DNA of 64,000 nt from Shewanella livingstonensis (lineage in GTDB: Bacteria > Pseudomonadota > Gammaproteobacteria > Enterobacterales > Shewanellaceae): positions 2,490,001 to 2,554,000 of the forward strand of contig NZ_CP034015.1 of NCBI RefSeq assembly GCF_003855395.1, read 5' to 3'. The notes under the pieces were generated by a model. The model did no database searches. It saw nothing but the letters and a program-made list of their open reading frames with translations, and was not told the DNA's origin. This document shows, one piece after another, positions 1 to 8,781 of this stretch (the stretch's first letter is position 1; every line of letters begins with the position of its first letter). The translations under genes were made by a program, and so were the position numbers.

Positions 1-75
1 GCTATCAATATATCCATTATTAATATGCCCTTTTGAATGCATTCGTTTGAAGTATCAACGAGTGGGTATTAACAA

Positions 76-528
76 TTACTGAGCCGTTGCGGCAACACTT
101 AACGTATTGAGCACACCAGAAATTTTATCAATCACCTTATCGCAACCGGTAATACTATGACGCTGTTTAATGTACTGCGGATTATTGTAAGACAGCCAAA
201 CCTTGTTATCTGCATCCTCACTAATTAATACCTTCTGCGGTAAGTCAATTGCAGCCATTTGATTACACAACATTAATTGGGTACCAATTTTAGGATTACC
301 AAAAATGATCACTTCAGTTGGCCTCAGCGTTAAATCAACACCCGCGGCATTTTTTTGATGATCAATCCTAGCAAAAACCGTAAATCCTTTGTCTTTTATA
401 ATCGACTCAAATCTGTCAGCGGTTTCTTTGGCCGAGTAATGGCTTTCAAGCGAGATAAGGCTTTCTACGGCATAAGCTTGGGTAGAGGCGATTAAGACGA
501 CAAACGCTAAGGAGATATTGTTAATCAT
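76..528 (-). CDS. Secreted DUF302 family protein
   Basis: A 150-residue protein that matches the DUF302 pattern: a small single-domain fold with the central run EVIIFGNPKIGTQLM and a following MAAIDLPQKVLI segment. The first 20 or so residues (MINNISLAFVVLIASTQAYA) look like a Sec signal peptide ending in AYA, so the mature protein is probably periplasmic. The biochemical role of DUF302 proteins is unknown; some are thought to bind small ligands or metals. It stands alone, divergent from the low-complexity repeat just upstream of its start. The family call is fairly safe; function is not assigned. Confidence 0.85.
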   Translation of the reverse strand: MINNISLAFVVLIASTQAYAVESLISLESHYSAKETADRFESIIKDKGFTVFARIDHQKNAAGVDLTLRPTEVIIFGNPKIGTQLMLCNQMAAIDLPQKVLISEDADNKVWLSYNNPQYIKQRHSITGCDKVIDKISGVLNTLSVAATAQ

Positions 529-626
529 TATGGTTACCTATTTGTTCTGTGTAATAAATATAAAAACTTCAGTTTTATACTCAGTAAAGACGTATAGCAG
601 TTTTAGTAAATTGTTGTTTAATATGT

Positions 627-700
627 GTAAGTGCTTTTGTAAGTGCTTTTGTAAGTGCTTTTCCAAGTGCTTATTCAAGTGTGTTCCCCAAGTGCTTTTA
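627..700. repeat. 12-bp tandem repeat (gtaagtgctttt)
   Basis: Three exact tandem copies of gtaagtgctttt (627-662) are followed by degenerate copies to about 700. An open frame across it would read as repeated Lys-Cys-Phe-Cys, but this frame has no recognisable ribosome site and is best taken as a by-product of the repeat. The repeat lies in the upstream region of the DUF302 gene. Confidence 0.8.
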
Positions 701-833
701 AAGAGTGAGTATTTGTAACGTTAAATGCCTTAACCCAGCTTTTTAAGTCTTGAGTTAACGGCGGTTAACGATTTGCAAAGCATTGTCTAGGCTAGCGCGA
801 CTAACAGCAGTCTAGTCGTTTCAGGCCTCTTTA

Positions 834-1154
834 TTACTGTGGGGCTAATTTTACCGCCGTGCCAAAAGCCATTATTTCAGACGACCCATCCATTATTGCA
901 CTTGTTGTAAAGCGGATCCCCACAATCGCATCAGCCCCTTTTTGGGCCGCACTGGCAACTAAACGCTTAATGGCGACATCTCTGGCGTCACTTAACATTT
1001 CGGTGTAACCGCGGATCTCGCCACCGACAATACTCTTTAAGCCAGCCATGATATCTCGGCCAATATGTTTAGATTGAACCACATTACCTGTTACAACACC
1101 GACAATTTCAATAATGTCCCGACCGGGAATGGTTTCTGTTGTGGTGTAAATCAT
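834..1154 (-). CDS. YbjQ/UPF0145 family protein
   Basis: A 106-residue cytoplasmic protein typical in length and sequence for the UPF0145 (YbjQ) family. Diagnostic stretches are TTETIPGRDIIEIVGVVTGNVVQS near the N terminus, IGRDIMAGLKSIVGGEI in the middle, and GADAIVGIRFTT in the C-terminal half. Homologues form pentameric rings and have been called putative heavy-metal-binding proteins, but no function is established. The start ATG is preceded on the minus strand by AUGGAGGAUG-like sequence (a GGAGG core), a strong ribosome site. It is monocistronic here. Confidence 0.9.
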   Translation of the reverse strand: MIYTTTETIPGRDIIEIVGVVTGNVVQSKHIGRDIMAGLKSIVGGEIRGYTEMLSDARDVAIKRLVASAAQKGADAIVGIRFTTSAIMDGSSEIMAFGTAVKLAPQ

Positions 1155-1727
1155 ACATCCTCCATGAAAAATTAATCATAAACCATCGTACTGTGAACAG
1201 GTGTAAATAGGAATTCAATTAGTGAGACTTAAATGAACCCCTAATATGCTTGTTTACGCTTTAGGCGCATCTCGCAATAAAGAGCCGTCATCAATAGCCG
1301 TAATGTAGAGTCTTAATACAGAATGGTAATGTATACGATGCGTATACGATCCATTAACTGCTGGTGGACGTAATAGCTGACTTAATAAACCACTCAATAT
1401 GAAAGTAAGTAAACTCGATGTTTACAAATCGTTTATTAATTAACCTGCTCAACCTTATTTTGAGTAAATAAGCAGTTTAGTGAATAGAAGTTAAAAATTT
1501 ACCGAGGGTAATACTTTTATTTTTGCATAATCATGAATAGTTATTCTTATGGCACGCTGGTGGCATTAGTCTGCGTTAGCGGTGTTTTTTACTATCACTT
1601 TATTTTTATAGGGCTGTTTATGGCGTTAAACATGGCATAATTAGTCACTACTTTCAGCATTCGTTTTGTGTAAACGTTTTTAGTAATCGCTTTCGTGATA
1701 ATACTTTCGTGATAATAGAGGTTTTGT
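1155..1727. other. Intergenic region, no clear gene
   Basis: About 570 bases without a convincing gene. It contains a short direct repeat (gtatacgatgc / gtatacgatcc, near 1333-1353) and a second one (tttcgtgataata twice, 1691-1716) directly before the next gene. A 35-codon hydrophobic open frame at 1533-1640 is listed separately with low confidence. Confidence 0.5.
1533..1640 (+). CDS. Candidate 35-aa membrane microprotein
   Basis: An ATG-initiated frame of 35 codons reads MNSYSYGTLVALVCVSGV at its start and continues as a hydrophobic stretch with FYYHFIFIGLFMALNMA at its end. This would form one or two membrane segments. No strong Shine-Dalgarno sequence lies before the ATG, so it may be chance in AT-rich DNA. 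I did not recognise a family. Confidence 0.2.
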   Translation: MNSYSYGTLVALVCVSGVFYYHFIFIGLFMALNMA

Positions 1728-2603
1728 TTGGCTTCACATCATTCATTATTAAATCATCAACGTCATTTTGAACGTATAGGTCCCGACTATCGCAATGGCG
1801 ATTCGGTGAGCTTTTTAGACATCAAACACACCTTTGGTTTAAAGCACATCCGCGTAGGCAAATGGGTCAACCGTGAAGAGTCGGCATTAGCGGCTAACTT
1901 GATATTTGATTCATTAGCCGATCTCGCCAATATTCTAGGTGTACCGCCAGAGTTAATAGGTCTGCGTGGCAGCTTACGCTTTGCCTTTGGTCATGGCGGG
2001 CAAAAGGGAGTTCAGGCACATTACTCACCAGCGTATCGCGAACTTGCCTTAGCCAAAAATGCCGGCGCAGGGTCGTTAGCCCATGAGTTTTGGCATGCGT
2101 TCGACCATTACATCGCCGACAAAATGTTTATTGATGACAGCCTGCTAAGCCTTGATGAATACATTAGCCCAGATGCCTATATGAGTCCCACAAGCCGATA
2201 TGCTTGCGCTACCCATCATTGGCTTGCCGATAAGTCGATAGTCGCCCATCCACTTAATCAGCAACTGTCTCAGTTATTCAAAGTCACCTTTTTAAATGCC
2301 AATGGCCAGGAACCCCATGACTATGTGAGGCGATCAATCGCATTAGATAAGCTGCAAGGTTGTCATTACTTTGCTAAACCGACCGAAATGATGGCCCGCG
2401 CGTTTGAATCTTGCATTGAAAGGTATTCACAAGACTACGCCGAAATATCGAATCCGTACCTGGTCAATAGCACCATTAACTCGCCACTTGCCAAGCATGG
2501 TGCTTATCCTGACGCTGAACATTGCCGTGAAATATATCAAACGCTACTGGCTTATTTTGAGCCGTTAGGCATTGCGTTCGATAAACAGAATGCCCCAAAG
2601 TAA
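1728..2603 (+). CDS. Putative zinc-binding protein, CLCA_X/LPD1-like
   Basis: A 291-residue soluble protein. It starts at TTG, chosen because AGAGG lies six bases upstream and there is no earlier in-frame ATG. The N-terminal half carries LANILGVPPELIGLRGSL and FAFGHGGQKGVQAHY. Around residue 125 sits HEFWHAFDHY, a metallopeptidase-like HExxH motif followed by another Asp and His. The C-terminal part has KPTEMMARAFESCIE, supplying a possible downstream Glu. This pattern recalls the LPD1 domain and proteins annotated as the CLCA_X family. Metal binding and proteolysis are inference; no substrate or partner is apparent. It is not in an operon. Confidence 0.65.
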   Translation: MASHHSLLNHQRHFERIGPDYRNGDSVSFLDIKHTFGLKHIRVGKWVNREESALAANLIFDSLADLANILGVPPELIGLRGSLRFAFGHGGQKGVQAHYSPAYRELALAKNAGAGSLAHEFWHAFDHYIADKMFIDDSLLSLDEYISPDAYMSPTSRYACATHHWLADKSIVAHPLNQQLSQLFKVTFLNANGQEPHDYVRRSIALDKLQGCHYFAKPTEMMARAFESCIERYSQDYAEISNPYLVNSTINSPLAKHGAYPDAEHCREIYQTLLAYFEPLGIAFDKQNAPK

Positions 2604-2629
2604 GCCGCAATTTGATTGATAACCTTAAG

Positions 2630-2790
2630 CGAAATGGACAGCTTCGAGCTAAAGTAGGATTGCTTTGAGCCAAATATACAGCCTTGAGCGAGAACATTAG
2701 CCTTGAGCGGGACATTAGCTTTGAGTGAGGCAATTAACCTTGATCGATACAACTAGTCTTAAACTCAGCAAAGCGCCTTAAGCCAGATTA
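2630..2790. repeat. Degenerate tandem repeat (cttgagcg..cattag)
   Basis: Four to six imperfect copies of an 18-20 bp unit of the form ccttgagcgggacattag follow the previous gene. The units drift in sequence toward the downstream side. They are noncoding in appearance and open frames on the other strand only mirror the repeat. Confidence 0.6.
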
Positions 2791-2879
2791 AGCCCGTTAA
2801 CTGAACTATCACTTTTATACAATCTCACAAGTAACAATCCGCTTAGTTAACCAAAACGCAGAATAATAAAACCATACAT

Positions 2880-3146
2880 TAGGGCCTGTTGATCTTTGCT
2901 GGTTGAATTTTGTTCGAGTTAAAAACGTTTTAATCGAGGCGAATGGATTGATGCCTAGTCATCTAAGCAAAATGCATTCAACAAAGAGTAAAACGTTTTT
3001 AGCCGAACCCTTCGGGCAGCGTTTGTTGGCCATTTTTACTGTGTTATCGACTTTTTATGTAGAATAACTACACCTCAAAGTCTCTGCCTTGTACAAATGG
3101 CCAACAATTCGCTGCAAAAATAACCTTGAAAGATCAACAGGCCCTA
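2880..3146 (+). mobile_element. MITE-like dispersed repeat, copy 1 (267 bp)
   Basis: Bounded by 18-bp inverted repeats TAGGGCCTGTTGATCTTT and its complement. It is the same element as at 24748-25027 and 37863-38142, but in opposite orientation and with about 13 bases missing in the part near 3091. It encodes no transposase. The terminal TA may be target duplication. This copy lies 44 bases upstream of the insertion sequence that begins at 3191. Confidence 0.88.
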
Positions 3147-3182
3147 ATAAAAAGGCCTAGCGATTAAGCTAAGCCTTGGTGT

Positions 3183-4172
3183 TTTGATTACATGCCTATG
3201 CATCTGAGTCAGTTTTGGCCTATTCTTATAGTATAAATCAAGACTAGAAGTGAGATTTGCTATGAAAATGCCTGAAACGAGTTTTTTTGAATGGCAACGT
3301 CAATTCAGCTCTGAAACTGATTGCTTAAATCACATTAAGAAAATGAGATGGCCTAATGGTTTTGTTTGCCCTAGATGCTCTTGTGAGCATGCCTATGAGC
3401 TTACAACCCGCAATTTATATGAATGCAGTCAATGTCATAAACAAACATCGGTCACAGCTGACACATTATTCCACGGTAGCCGTATTCCTATCACTAAGTG
3501 GTTTTGGGCAATCTACTTTTTAGGCTCAGATAAAGGCAGTATTTCAGCATTAAGATTGAGCAAGCACATTGAAGTTAATTGGCGAACGGCACGTTTGATA
3601 TTAAGTAAGCTGAGAACGGCTATGGGCCATAGAGACAGCTTATATAGACTGTCAGGCGTCATTGAAATTGATGATGCGTTAGTGGGTGGCAGAAGGAAGG
3701 GCAAGCGTGGACGTGGAGCAGAAGGTAAAACACCTGTTTTAGTTGCCGTTGAAAGCAAAGGAAAAAGAGCTGGATTTATTGCTATGCAGGCTGTGAATAG
3801 CGTTTGCCATGATAGTGTTGAAAAGTTCGTTGCCAAACACTTAACGAAACAGCAAGAAGTGCATACAGACGGCTTACCTGCGTTGAATATTATAGATAAG
3901 ACTCAACAACATGAAGCGAGGGTTACCCCCAGTGAGCTTGTTGATGAATGGCTGCCTTGGGTTCATATTGCCATTGGTAACTTAAAGGCATTTTTACTTG
4001 GGACATTTCATGGTGTTTCAGGAAAGTACCTGCAAGAATACCTGAGCGAGTTCTGTTATCGGTTCAATCGTAGACAAATGGAAAGAGAAATACCTAACAG
4101 ATTGTTAAATTTGGCAATGATTCACACGCCAATACATTCTTACTGAGCCAAGTGCATAGGCATGTTTGATTA
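3183..4172 (+). mobile_element. IS1595-type insertion sequence with 8-bp target duplication
   Basis: The element spans 3191-4164 (974 bp). Its ends are imperfect inverted repeats: catgcctatgcatctgagtc on the left and, reading inward from the right, catgcctatgcacttggctc. It is flanked on both sides by the identical octamer TTTGATTA (3183-3190 and 4165-4172). An 8-bp target duplication fits the IS1595 family, as does the single transposase gene inside. Both ends and the gene look intact, so the element may still be mobile. Confidence 0.92.
3262..4146 (+). CDS. IS1595 family transposase (ISXO2-like)
   Basis: A transposase of about 294 residues. An N-terminal zinc ribbon (CPRCSCEHAYEL then YECSQCHK, residues about 35-60) is followed by a helix-turn-helix-like segment and an ISXO2-type catalytic core. 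Acidic residues are visible in EIDDALVGGRRKGKRG and VHTDGLPAL. The C-terminal motif GTFHGVSGKYLQEYL with EFCYRFNRRQ is typical of the IS1595 group, whose third catalytic residue may be Asn or Glu (here likely the Asn of IGNLK). The ATG at 3262 was preferred over the GTG at 3250 because AGTGAG precedes it at a suitable distance. Confidence 0.92.
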   Translation: MKMPETSFFEWQRQFSSETDCLNHIKKMRWPNGFVCPRCSCEHAYELTTRNLYECSQCHKQTSVTADTLFHGSRIPITKWFWAIYFLGSDKGSISALRLSKHIEVNWRTARLILSKLRTAMGHRDSLYRLSGVIEIDDALVGGRRKGKRGRGAEGKTPVLVAVESKGKRAGFIAMQAVNSVCHDSVEKFVAKHLTKQQEVHTDGLPALNIIDKTQQHEARVTPSELVDEWLPWVHIAIGNLKAFLLGTFHGVSGKYLQEYLSEFCYRFNRRQMEREIPNRLLNLAMIHTPIHSY

Positions 4173-4267
4173 TAAAAGCTATTAAGGTGGATGACTGATA
4201 ACCGCGATTAAATACCAACAGTCGCTAGCGACTCATCGTCGTAATATCAATAGCGGTTAGCGAATGC

Positions 4268-5569
4268 TTATTGCTGTTTGTATACCACGCCGTCTTTCAT
4301 CACAAAGGTGACGTTTTCCATCAAACTTATGTTATCCAGCGGATTGCCATCAACAGCGATAATATCGGCCATAAATCCTGCTTTAATCTGGCCTAGGTTA
4401 TCTTGTTTTATCAAGGCAGCACTGTTAATGGTAGCGGCCTGCAGCGCTTGCATTGGCGTCATGCCAAAGGTCACCATGCGCGAGAACTGCTTACCGTTAT
4501 CGCCATGAGGATAAATAGCCGCGTCAGATCCAAACACCATCTTAGCGCCAGCTTTAACGGCTTTTCTAAAGCTGTCACGCTGGGCTTGCGACACTTGCTT
4601 TTCTTTGTTGATATTGGCTTCTGGTACGCCGTTAGCTGCGCCAAAGGCGAGGGTATATTCAGTGTTGTAAATATCGCAAGACAAATACGTACCTGCTTTT
4701 ATTGCCATCTTAATCGCTTCATCATCCATAAAACTGCAATGTTCAATGCTATCAACGCCTGCGCGTATTGCATCTTTAATGCCGCTAGTGCCATGTGCAT
4801 GTGCAGCAATAACCAGGCCGCGCATATGCGCTTCATCTGCAGCCGATTTGAGCTCTTCGTAAGTCATTTGCTGCGCACCAACCTGGGTACCTTTAGAAAA
4901 TACTCCGCCAGTGGCACAGACTTTAATCGCATTGGCGCCGTATTTTATGTTTTCACGTACTTTAGTGCGCACTTCCCAGGGGCCGTCGGCTACACCTTGA
5001 GCTTTAGCATGGGCTTCTGGTGCGGGGAAGTTATCATCGCAATGTCCGCCGGTAATGCCAATGGCATGTCCTACAGCCCAAATACGTGGCCCAGGAATAT
5101 CACCAGCATCGATTCCATCGCGGGTCGCAATCACTGAATAACCCGATGCGCCTAAGTCTCGCACTGTGGTAAAGCCTGCTAATAAGGTTTTCTGAGCATT
5201 TTTAACAGCTTTAACCGTTTGTCTTGGCACCGAATAATTCATCGACTCTAAAAAGTTATCTTCGGCATCAAAGGATAAATGCACGTGCATATCCATCACA
5301 CCAGGTACCAGTGTTTTACCCTTAAGATCAATCAAGCTGTAATCGGCTTTATTGGTAATGCTTGCTGCAGTGGTTACCTTAATGATTTTATGGTCAGCGA
5401 TGATAATTGCCGCATCGTTAACGCTTTTACCTTTAGCCACATCGATATAGGCATCGGCTAAAATCAGCGTGTCCTGAGCAAATACAGGCGCTATAAACGT
5501 GGCGCCTAAGCTTAGACTAATGGCAAGTTGAATCGCGTTAATCTTATATTTTTTTAAAGGCATCGCCAT
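4268..5569 (-). CDS. Secreted metal-dependent amidohydrolase (prolidase-like)
   Basis: A protein of about 433 residues in the amidohydrolase superfamily, in the branch of Xaa-Pro dipeptidase/imidazolonepropionase-like enzymes. Metal ligands are visible in MDMHVHLSF, AAHAHG, SIEHCSF and GSDAAIYPHG, and a Lys that may be carbamylated lies in AIKVCATGG. The start at 5569 (MAMPLKKYK) was chosen because AAGGA lies nine bases upstream, whereas the longer frame from 5608 lacks a ribosome site. The N terminus then forms a clean signal peptide ending in PVFA, so it is likely periplasmic. Related enzymes cleave dipeptides with C-terminal Pro, Arg or Lys; the substrate is not determined here. Confidence 0.88.
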   Translation of the reverse strand: MAMPLKKYKINAIQLAISLSLGATFIAPVFAQDTLILADAYIDVAKGKSVNDAAIIIADHKIIKVTTAASITNKADYSLIDLKGKTLVPGVMDMHVHLSFDAEDNFLESMNYSVPRQTVKAVKNAQKTLLAGFTTVRDLGASGYSVIATRDGIDAGDIPGPRIWAVGHAIGITGGHCDDNFPAPEAHAKAQGVADGPWEVRTKVRENIKYGANAIKVCATGGVFSKGTQVGAQQMTYEELKSAADEAHMRGLVIAAHAHGTSGIKDAIRAGVDSIEHCSFMDDEAIKMAIKAGTYLSCDIYNTEYTLAFGAANGVPEANINKEKQVSQAQRDSFRKAVKAGAKMVFGSDAAIYPHGDNGKQFSRMVTFGMTPMQALQAATINSAALIKQDNLGQIKAGFMADIIAVDGNPLDNISLMENVTFVMKDGVVYKQQ

Positions 5570-5821
5570 GGGTAAAAATCCTTCGTTGTTATTGTTAGTT
5601 GCGGACATTGTTTATTGTGCAGGTACTTGTCTATTTAATCGCGTAAAGCATTTAGCAGATAAAGCTCGTTAGCGGTAAAGACTAAAACGGATAAATTATA
5701 TTAACAACTTGTTAAATTTAACCGTACTCATATTGTGTATCAATTTGTATTAGCGGATAAAACGAGAGAGGCGTTTGGCGTCTATAGCGTAATGAGTCAA
5801 GTAGTCATTAAAAACCAAAAC

Positions 5822-5846
5822 AAAAGCCACGCGTGAGTGGCTTTTT
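5822..5846 (-). terminator. Hairpin terminator after the helicase gene
   Basis: AAAAGCCAC and GTGGCTTTT form a nine-bp stem with a short loop. Read on the minus strand it is followed by TTTTGTTTTGG, ending the methyltransferase-helicase transcript. It also has a short T run on the plus strand. Confidence 0.75.
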
Positions 5847-5877
5847 AGAGGCTAGCTTACTAATAAGCATTAAGCAT

Positions 5878-8772
5878 TCACACAAAGTCAGACTCATCCA
5901 ACACCTGCTTTAAGCGTGCAAAAGTGTTCATGGTTTCATTAGCAAGCATGGGCGCATAATCGAGGTTGTGGGCATTAAGTTGATATTGACCAGTATTAAG
6001 CTTACTCACTTTACGCAGTAAGTATTGGTTATCACCTGCAGCATCTTGGATTTCAATCGCCATAATTTTTCCGGTAATCGAACCTGCATTGATGGAGGTA
6101 ATACGTTCTAATAACAATAAATCACCATTGTTGATTGGATTTTTGCCGCCATTCATCGAATCGCCACTGGCTGGGGCAATAAAGAAGATTGATGGGTCTA
6201 ATTTGCTAAAGCTCTCGTTCAATTGTCGAGTGTCAACGTTATCATCTGATCCGGTTTTAAAGTGGCCACAGGCGATTTTTAAATCAGGATAAAAGCTCAG
6301 TGATGGCAGCTCTTTATCTTTACTCTCTTTGGAAATCGCAACAACGTTATCGTGATTGTTGTGAGTTGATACAGGCGCATTTATTTTAGCTTTGCTTAAG
6401 CGCTGGCTATAACGTGCAAGCAGTAATTGGCTTAACTCACTCATGCCAATTGTGACAGATTCAATATCATCGCTAGCAATATCTATATTGGCGTGTAAAC
6501 GATCATTTTTAACCACAAACCAGGATTGTGAGTCTGATTTATCCTGTTTGCATAAAAACGTAATCGGGTTGTCTAACCAGTACTTGCGCCATTTTGGTGA
6601 ATCGGCATCGATTAGCTGTAAATGGGCCTTAACGTCTTGAGTCCACAATTTAGGGTAACGTTTAAATACCTGCCAACTCTTGCTACATACCGCTTCAATT
6701 GTGGGGGGATGGTTTAATCCATTCAGCTCAATAAATGCTTCTAGTAAAATGGCTTTGAAGCATTTGCTCATAGTGGCTTTTTCAACGCCTCGACTTAAAA
6801 ATGCTAAATAGGGCGTTAAGGCTTGCAGTTGTGGATTATCATCTTGTTGGCTTATAACTAAGTCGAACCAACTATCATGTTGCTTGGTTAGTTTGCTCCA
6901 GTTAAAACCACTGTGATAAAACTCAGTTGCCGTAGGGCGATGGCCCAAGTCATCGTTGAGTAATTGGTACTGCTGATAAGCCTTAGTGTAATCAAGCTTT
7001 AATTGCTGCCAAAAATTAATGAGTTCAGGATCAATGTTGATGACACAATCAGGATGTATCTTAGGCGCCTTTAATTGCGTTAAAGTCTCTTCGGCATTAT
7101 TAATTTGCAGCAAAGCCATGGGACGATTCAAAAAGCTAATGTGATTACCGATAAAATCGATAACTGATACAAACGTTTTATTGGTCTCTGGTGAGGTGCG
7201 TAAACCCCGGCCTAATTGTTGTAAGAATAATATTTTAGATTCAGTCGGACGCAAAATTAAAATAGTGTCGATTGACGGTAAATCAGTGCCTTCATTAAAT
7301 AAGTCGACCGAGAAAATCACTTCAATTTTTCCCAAAGCTAACCAGCTTAACGCTTCACCACGCCTGACTTCTGAGTCACTGTGAACTGATACTGCTTTTA
7401 TGCCTCGTGCAGAGAACCATCTAGCCATAAAGTCGGCATGGGCTTTGGACACGCAAAAGGCCAAGGTGCGTTGTTGTTTGTGCGTTTGCCAATGACTAAA
7501 AACGTGTTTGGCGCGTTTTTCAGTGGCAAATTGGTTTTCTAGTGCCTTGGGGTCAAACTTACCATTGCGCCAAGGTAACTCTTGATAATCAACGGTTGTA
7601 TCGTTAATACCTTGATAGTGAAATGGCACCAGAATACCTGATTCAATTCCGTCGATGATGTTTCGTTCGAACACTAAATTGTTGTCACATAAAGACAAAA
7701 TATCTGCTTGGTCGGTTCGTTCTGGTGTGGCGGTTAAACCGAGTAAAAATTGTGGGGTAAAATGGGATAATAATGATTGATAACTCGCGGCGCCGGCATG
7801 GTGAAACTCATCAACAATAATGTAGTCAAAGTGATGTTGATTAATCTTACTGAGGTATTGTTGCTTGCCTAATGTCTGAATAGACGCAAATACAATGTCG
7901 GTATCGAGCACTTTGGTTTGGGCATTAAAATGACCGGTCACCAAACTTGGCAGCAAGGTGTTAAATGTACGCTCAGCTTGGAGTAATATTTCTTCGCGAT
8001 GAGCAACAAACAAGACCTTTTTCGCATTAAATTGTTGTACATCAAAGGCCGCTAGCCACGTTTTACCCATGCCTGTGGCTAACACTACCAACCCTTTAGA
8101 TTGCAGCGCCAAACGAGTTTCAGCTAAGGCAATTAATGCTTGTTGTTGCGCCGAATTTGGTACAGGTTCTGCTGGTTCTACTTCATTAACAATCACTAAA
8201 GGCGGTTTAAATAATTTACGCTTTTGGGCATAGTCGTTGATGAATGCATCACTAAGATCGATTGCCTGCGAATGATTGAAAATCTGCAAGAACTGCTGGC
8301 GGATATAACTAAACTCTTTAGGATCTTGGTTCGGCAATAAGTCATGGCGTAAGCACCATTCAAATGCGTGGGTGAATGCCGCTTTACTGATATTATTTGA
8401 GCCAATATAAGCACAACCTATATCTGCTAGTCCGTTTTGTTGCTGGACGAAAATATAGGTTTTCATGTGAAAGCTTTGATTATTTTTACAGGTAAATATC
8501 TTGGTTTTAGCGCCGCGTGATTGCAAAATCATTAAGTGGCGCAATGCCACTGGGTCGGTAATTAACAGGTAGTCAGAAGTAACGATTGAGATACTGGCAT
8601 CACGTGCTAATGCATCGGACAGCGCATCAAAAATTAAATTGAGCCCAGATTGCTGAATGAAAGAAACTGATATTTCAATATTCGTCGCACGGTTAATTGC
8701 TTGCTGCAACTTAGGTAAGAATGGATCATCCAAGCCACCACTGGTTAATACAGGTCCTTCTGCTAACTTCAT
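5878..8772 (-). CDS. PLD nuclease / SF2 helicase with C-terminal S24-like domain
   Basis: A 964-residue multidomain protein. Residues about 15-150 resemble a phospholipase D nuclease, with HMKTYIF (HxK) near 102 and GSNN near 124. Residues about 205-560 are a superfamily 2 helicase: ATGMGKTWLA near 235 (Walker A), IIVDEFHHAG near 323 (DEAH-like), and QQLGRGLRTS near 522 (motif VI). A DUF3427-like middle region follows. The last 110 residues look like an S24/LexA peptidase domain: APASGDSMNGG near 870 supplies a Ser, then NNGDLLLLERI, and YLLRKVS near 920 supplies a Lys. Similar PLD-helicase proteins are linked to DNA repair or phage defence. The gene follows the methyltransferase gene by nine bases, so the two are probably co-transcribed. 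Confidence 0.85.
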   Translation of the reverse strand: MKLAEGPVLTSGGLDDPFLPKLQQAINRATNIEISVSFIQQSGLNLIFDALSDALARDASISIVTSDYLLITDPVALRHLMILQSRGAKTKIFTCKNNQSFHMKTYIFVQQQNGLADIGCAYIGSNNISKAAFTHAFEWCLRHDLLPNQDPKEFSYIRQQFLQIFNHSQAIDLSDAFINDYAQKRKLFKPPLVIVNEVEPAEPVPNSAQQQALIALAETRLALQSKGLVVLATGMGKTWLAAFDVQQFNAKKVLFVAHREEILLQAERTFNTLLPSLVTGHFNAQTKVLDTDIVFASIQTLGKQQYLSKINQHHFDYIIVDEFHHAGAASYQSLLSHFTPQFLLGLTATPERTDQADILSLCDNNLVFERNIIDGIESGILVPFHYQGINDTTVDYQELPWRNGKFDPKALENQFATEKRAKHVFSHWQTHKQQRTLAFCVSKAHADFMARWFSARGIKAVSVHSDSEVRRGEALSWLALGKIEVIFSVDLFNEGTDLPSIDTILILRPTESKILFLQQLGRGLRTSPETNKTFVSVIDFIGNHISFLNRPMALLQINNAEETLTQLKAPKIHPDCVINIDPELINFWQQLKLDYTKAYQQYQLLNDDLGHRPTATEFYHSGFNWSKLTKQHDSWFDLVISQQDDNPQLQALTPYLAFLSRGVEKATMSKCFKAILLEAFIELNGLNHPPTIEAVCSKSWQVFKRYPKLWTQDVKAHLQLIDADSPKWRKYWLDNPITFLCKQDKSDSQSWFVVKNDRLHANIDIASDDIESVTIGMSELSQLLLARYSQRLSKAKINAPVSTHNNHDNVVAISKESKDKELPSLSFYPDLKIACGHFKTGSDDNVDTRQLNESFSKLDPSIFFIAPASGDSMNGGKNPINNGDLLLLERITSINAGSITGKIMAIEIQDAAGDNQYLLRKVSKLNTGQYQLNAHNLDYAPMLANETMNTFARLKQVLDESDFV

Positions 8773-8781
8773 GTTGTATCT

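Noticed and set aside
518..718. 66-codon Cys-rich frame on the plus strand
   Set aside because: It arises from the 12-bp tandem repeat, overlaps the DUF302 start and has no ribosome site.
2476..2752. Two minus-strand frames rich in SRL/SLKA repeats
   Set aside because: They mirror the degenerate tandem repeat at 2630-2790.
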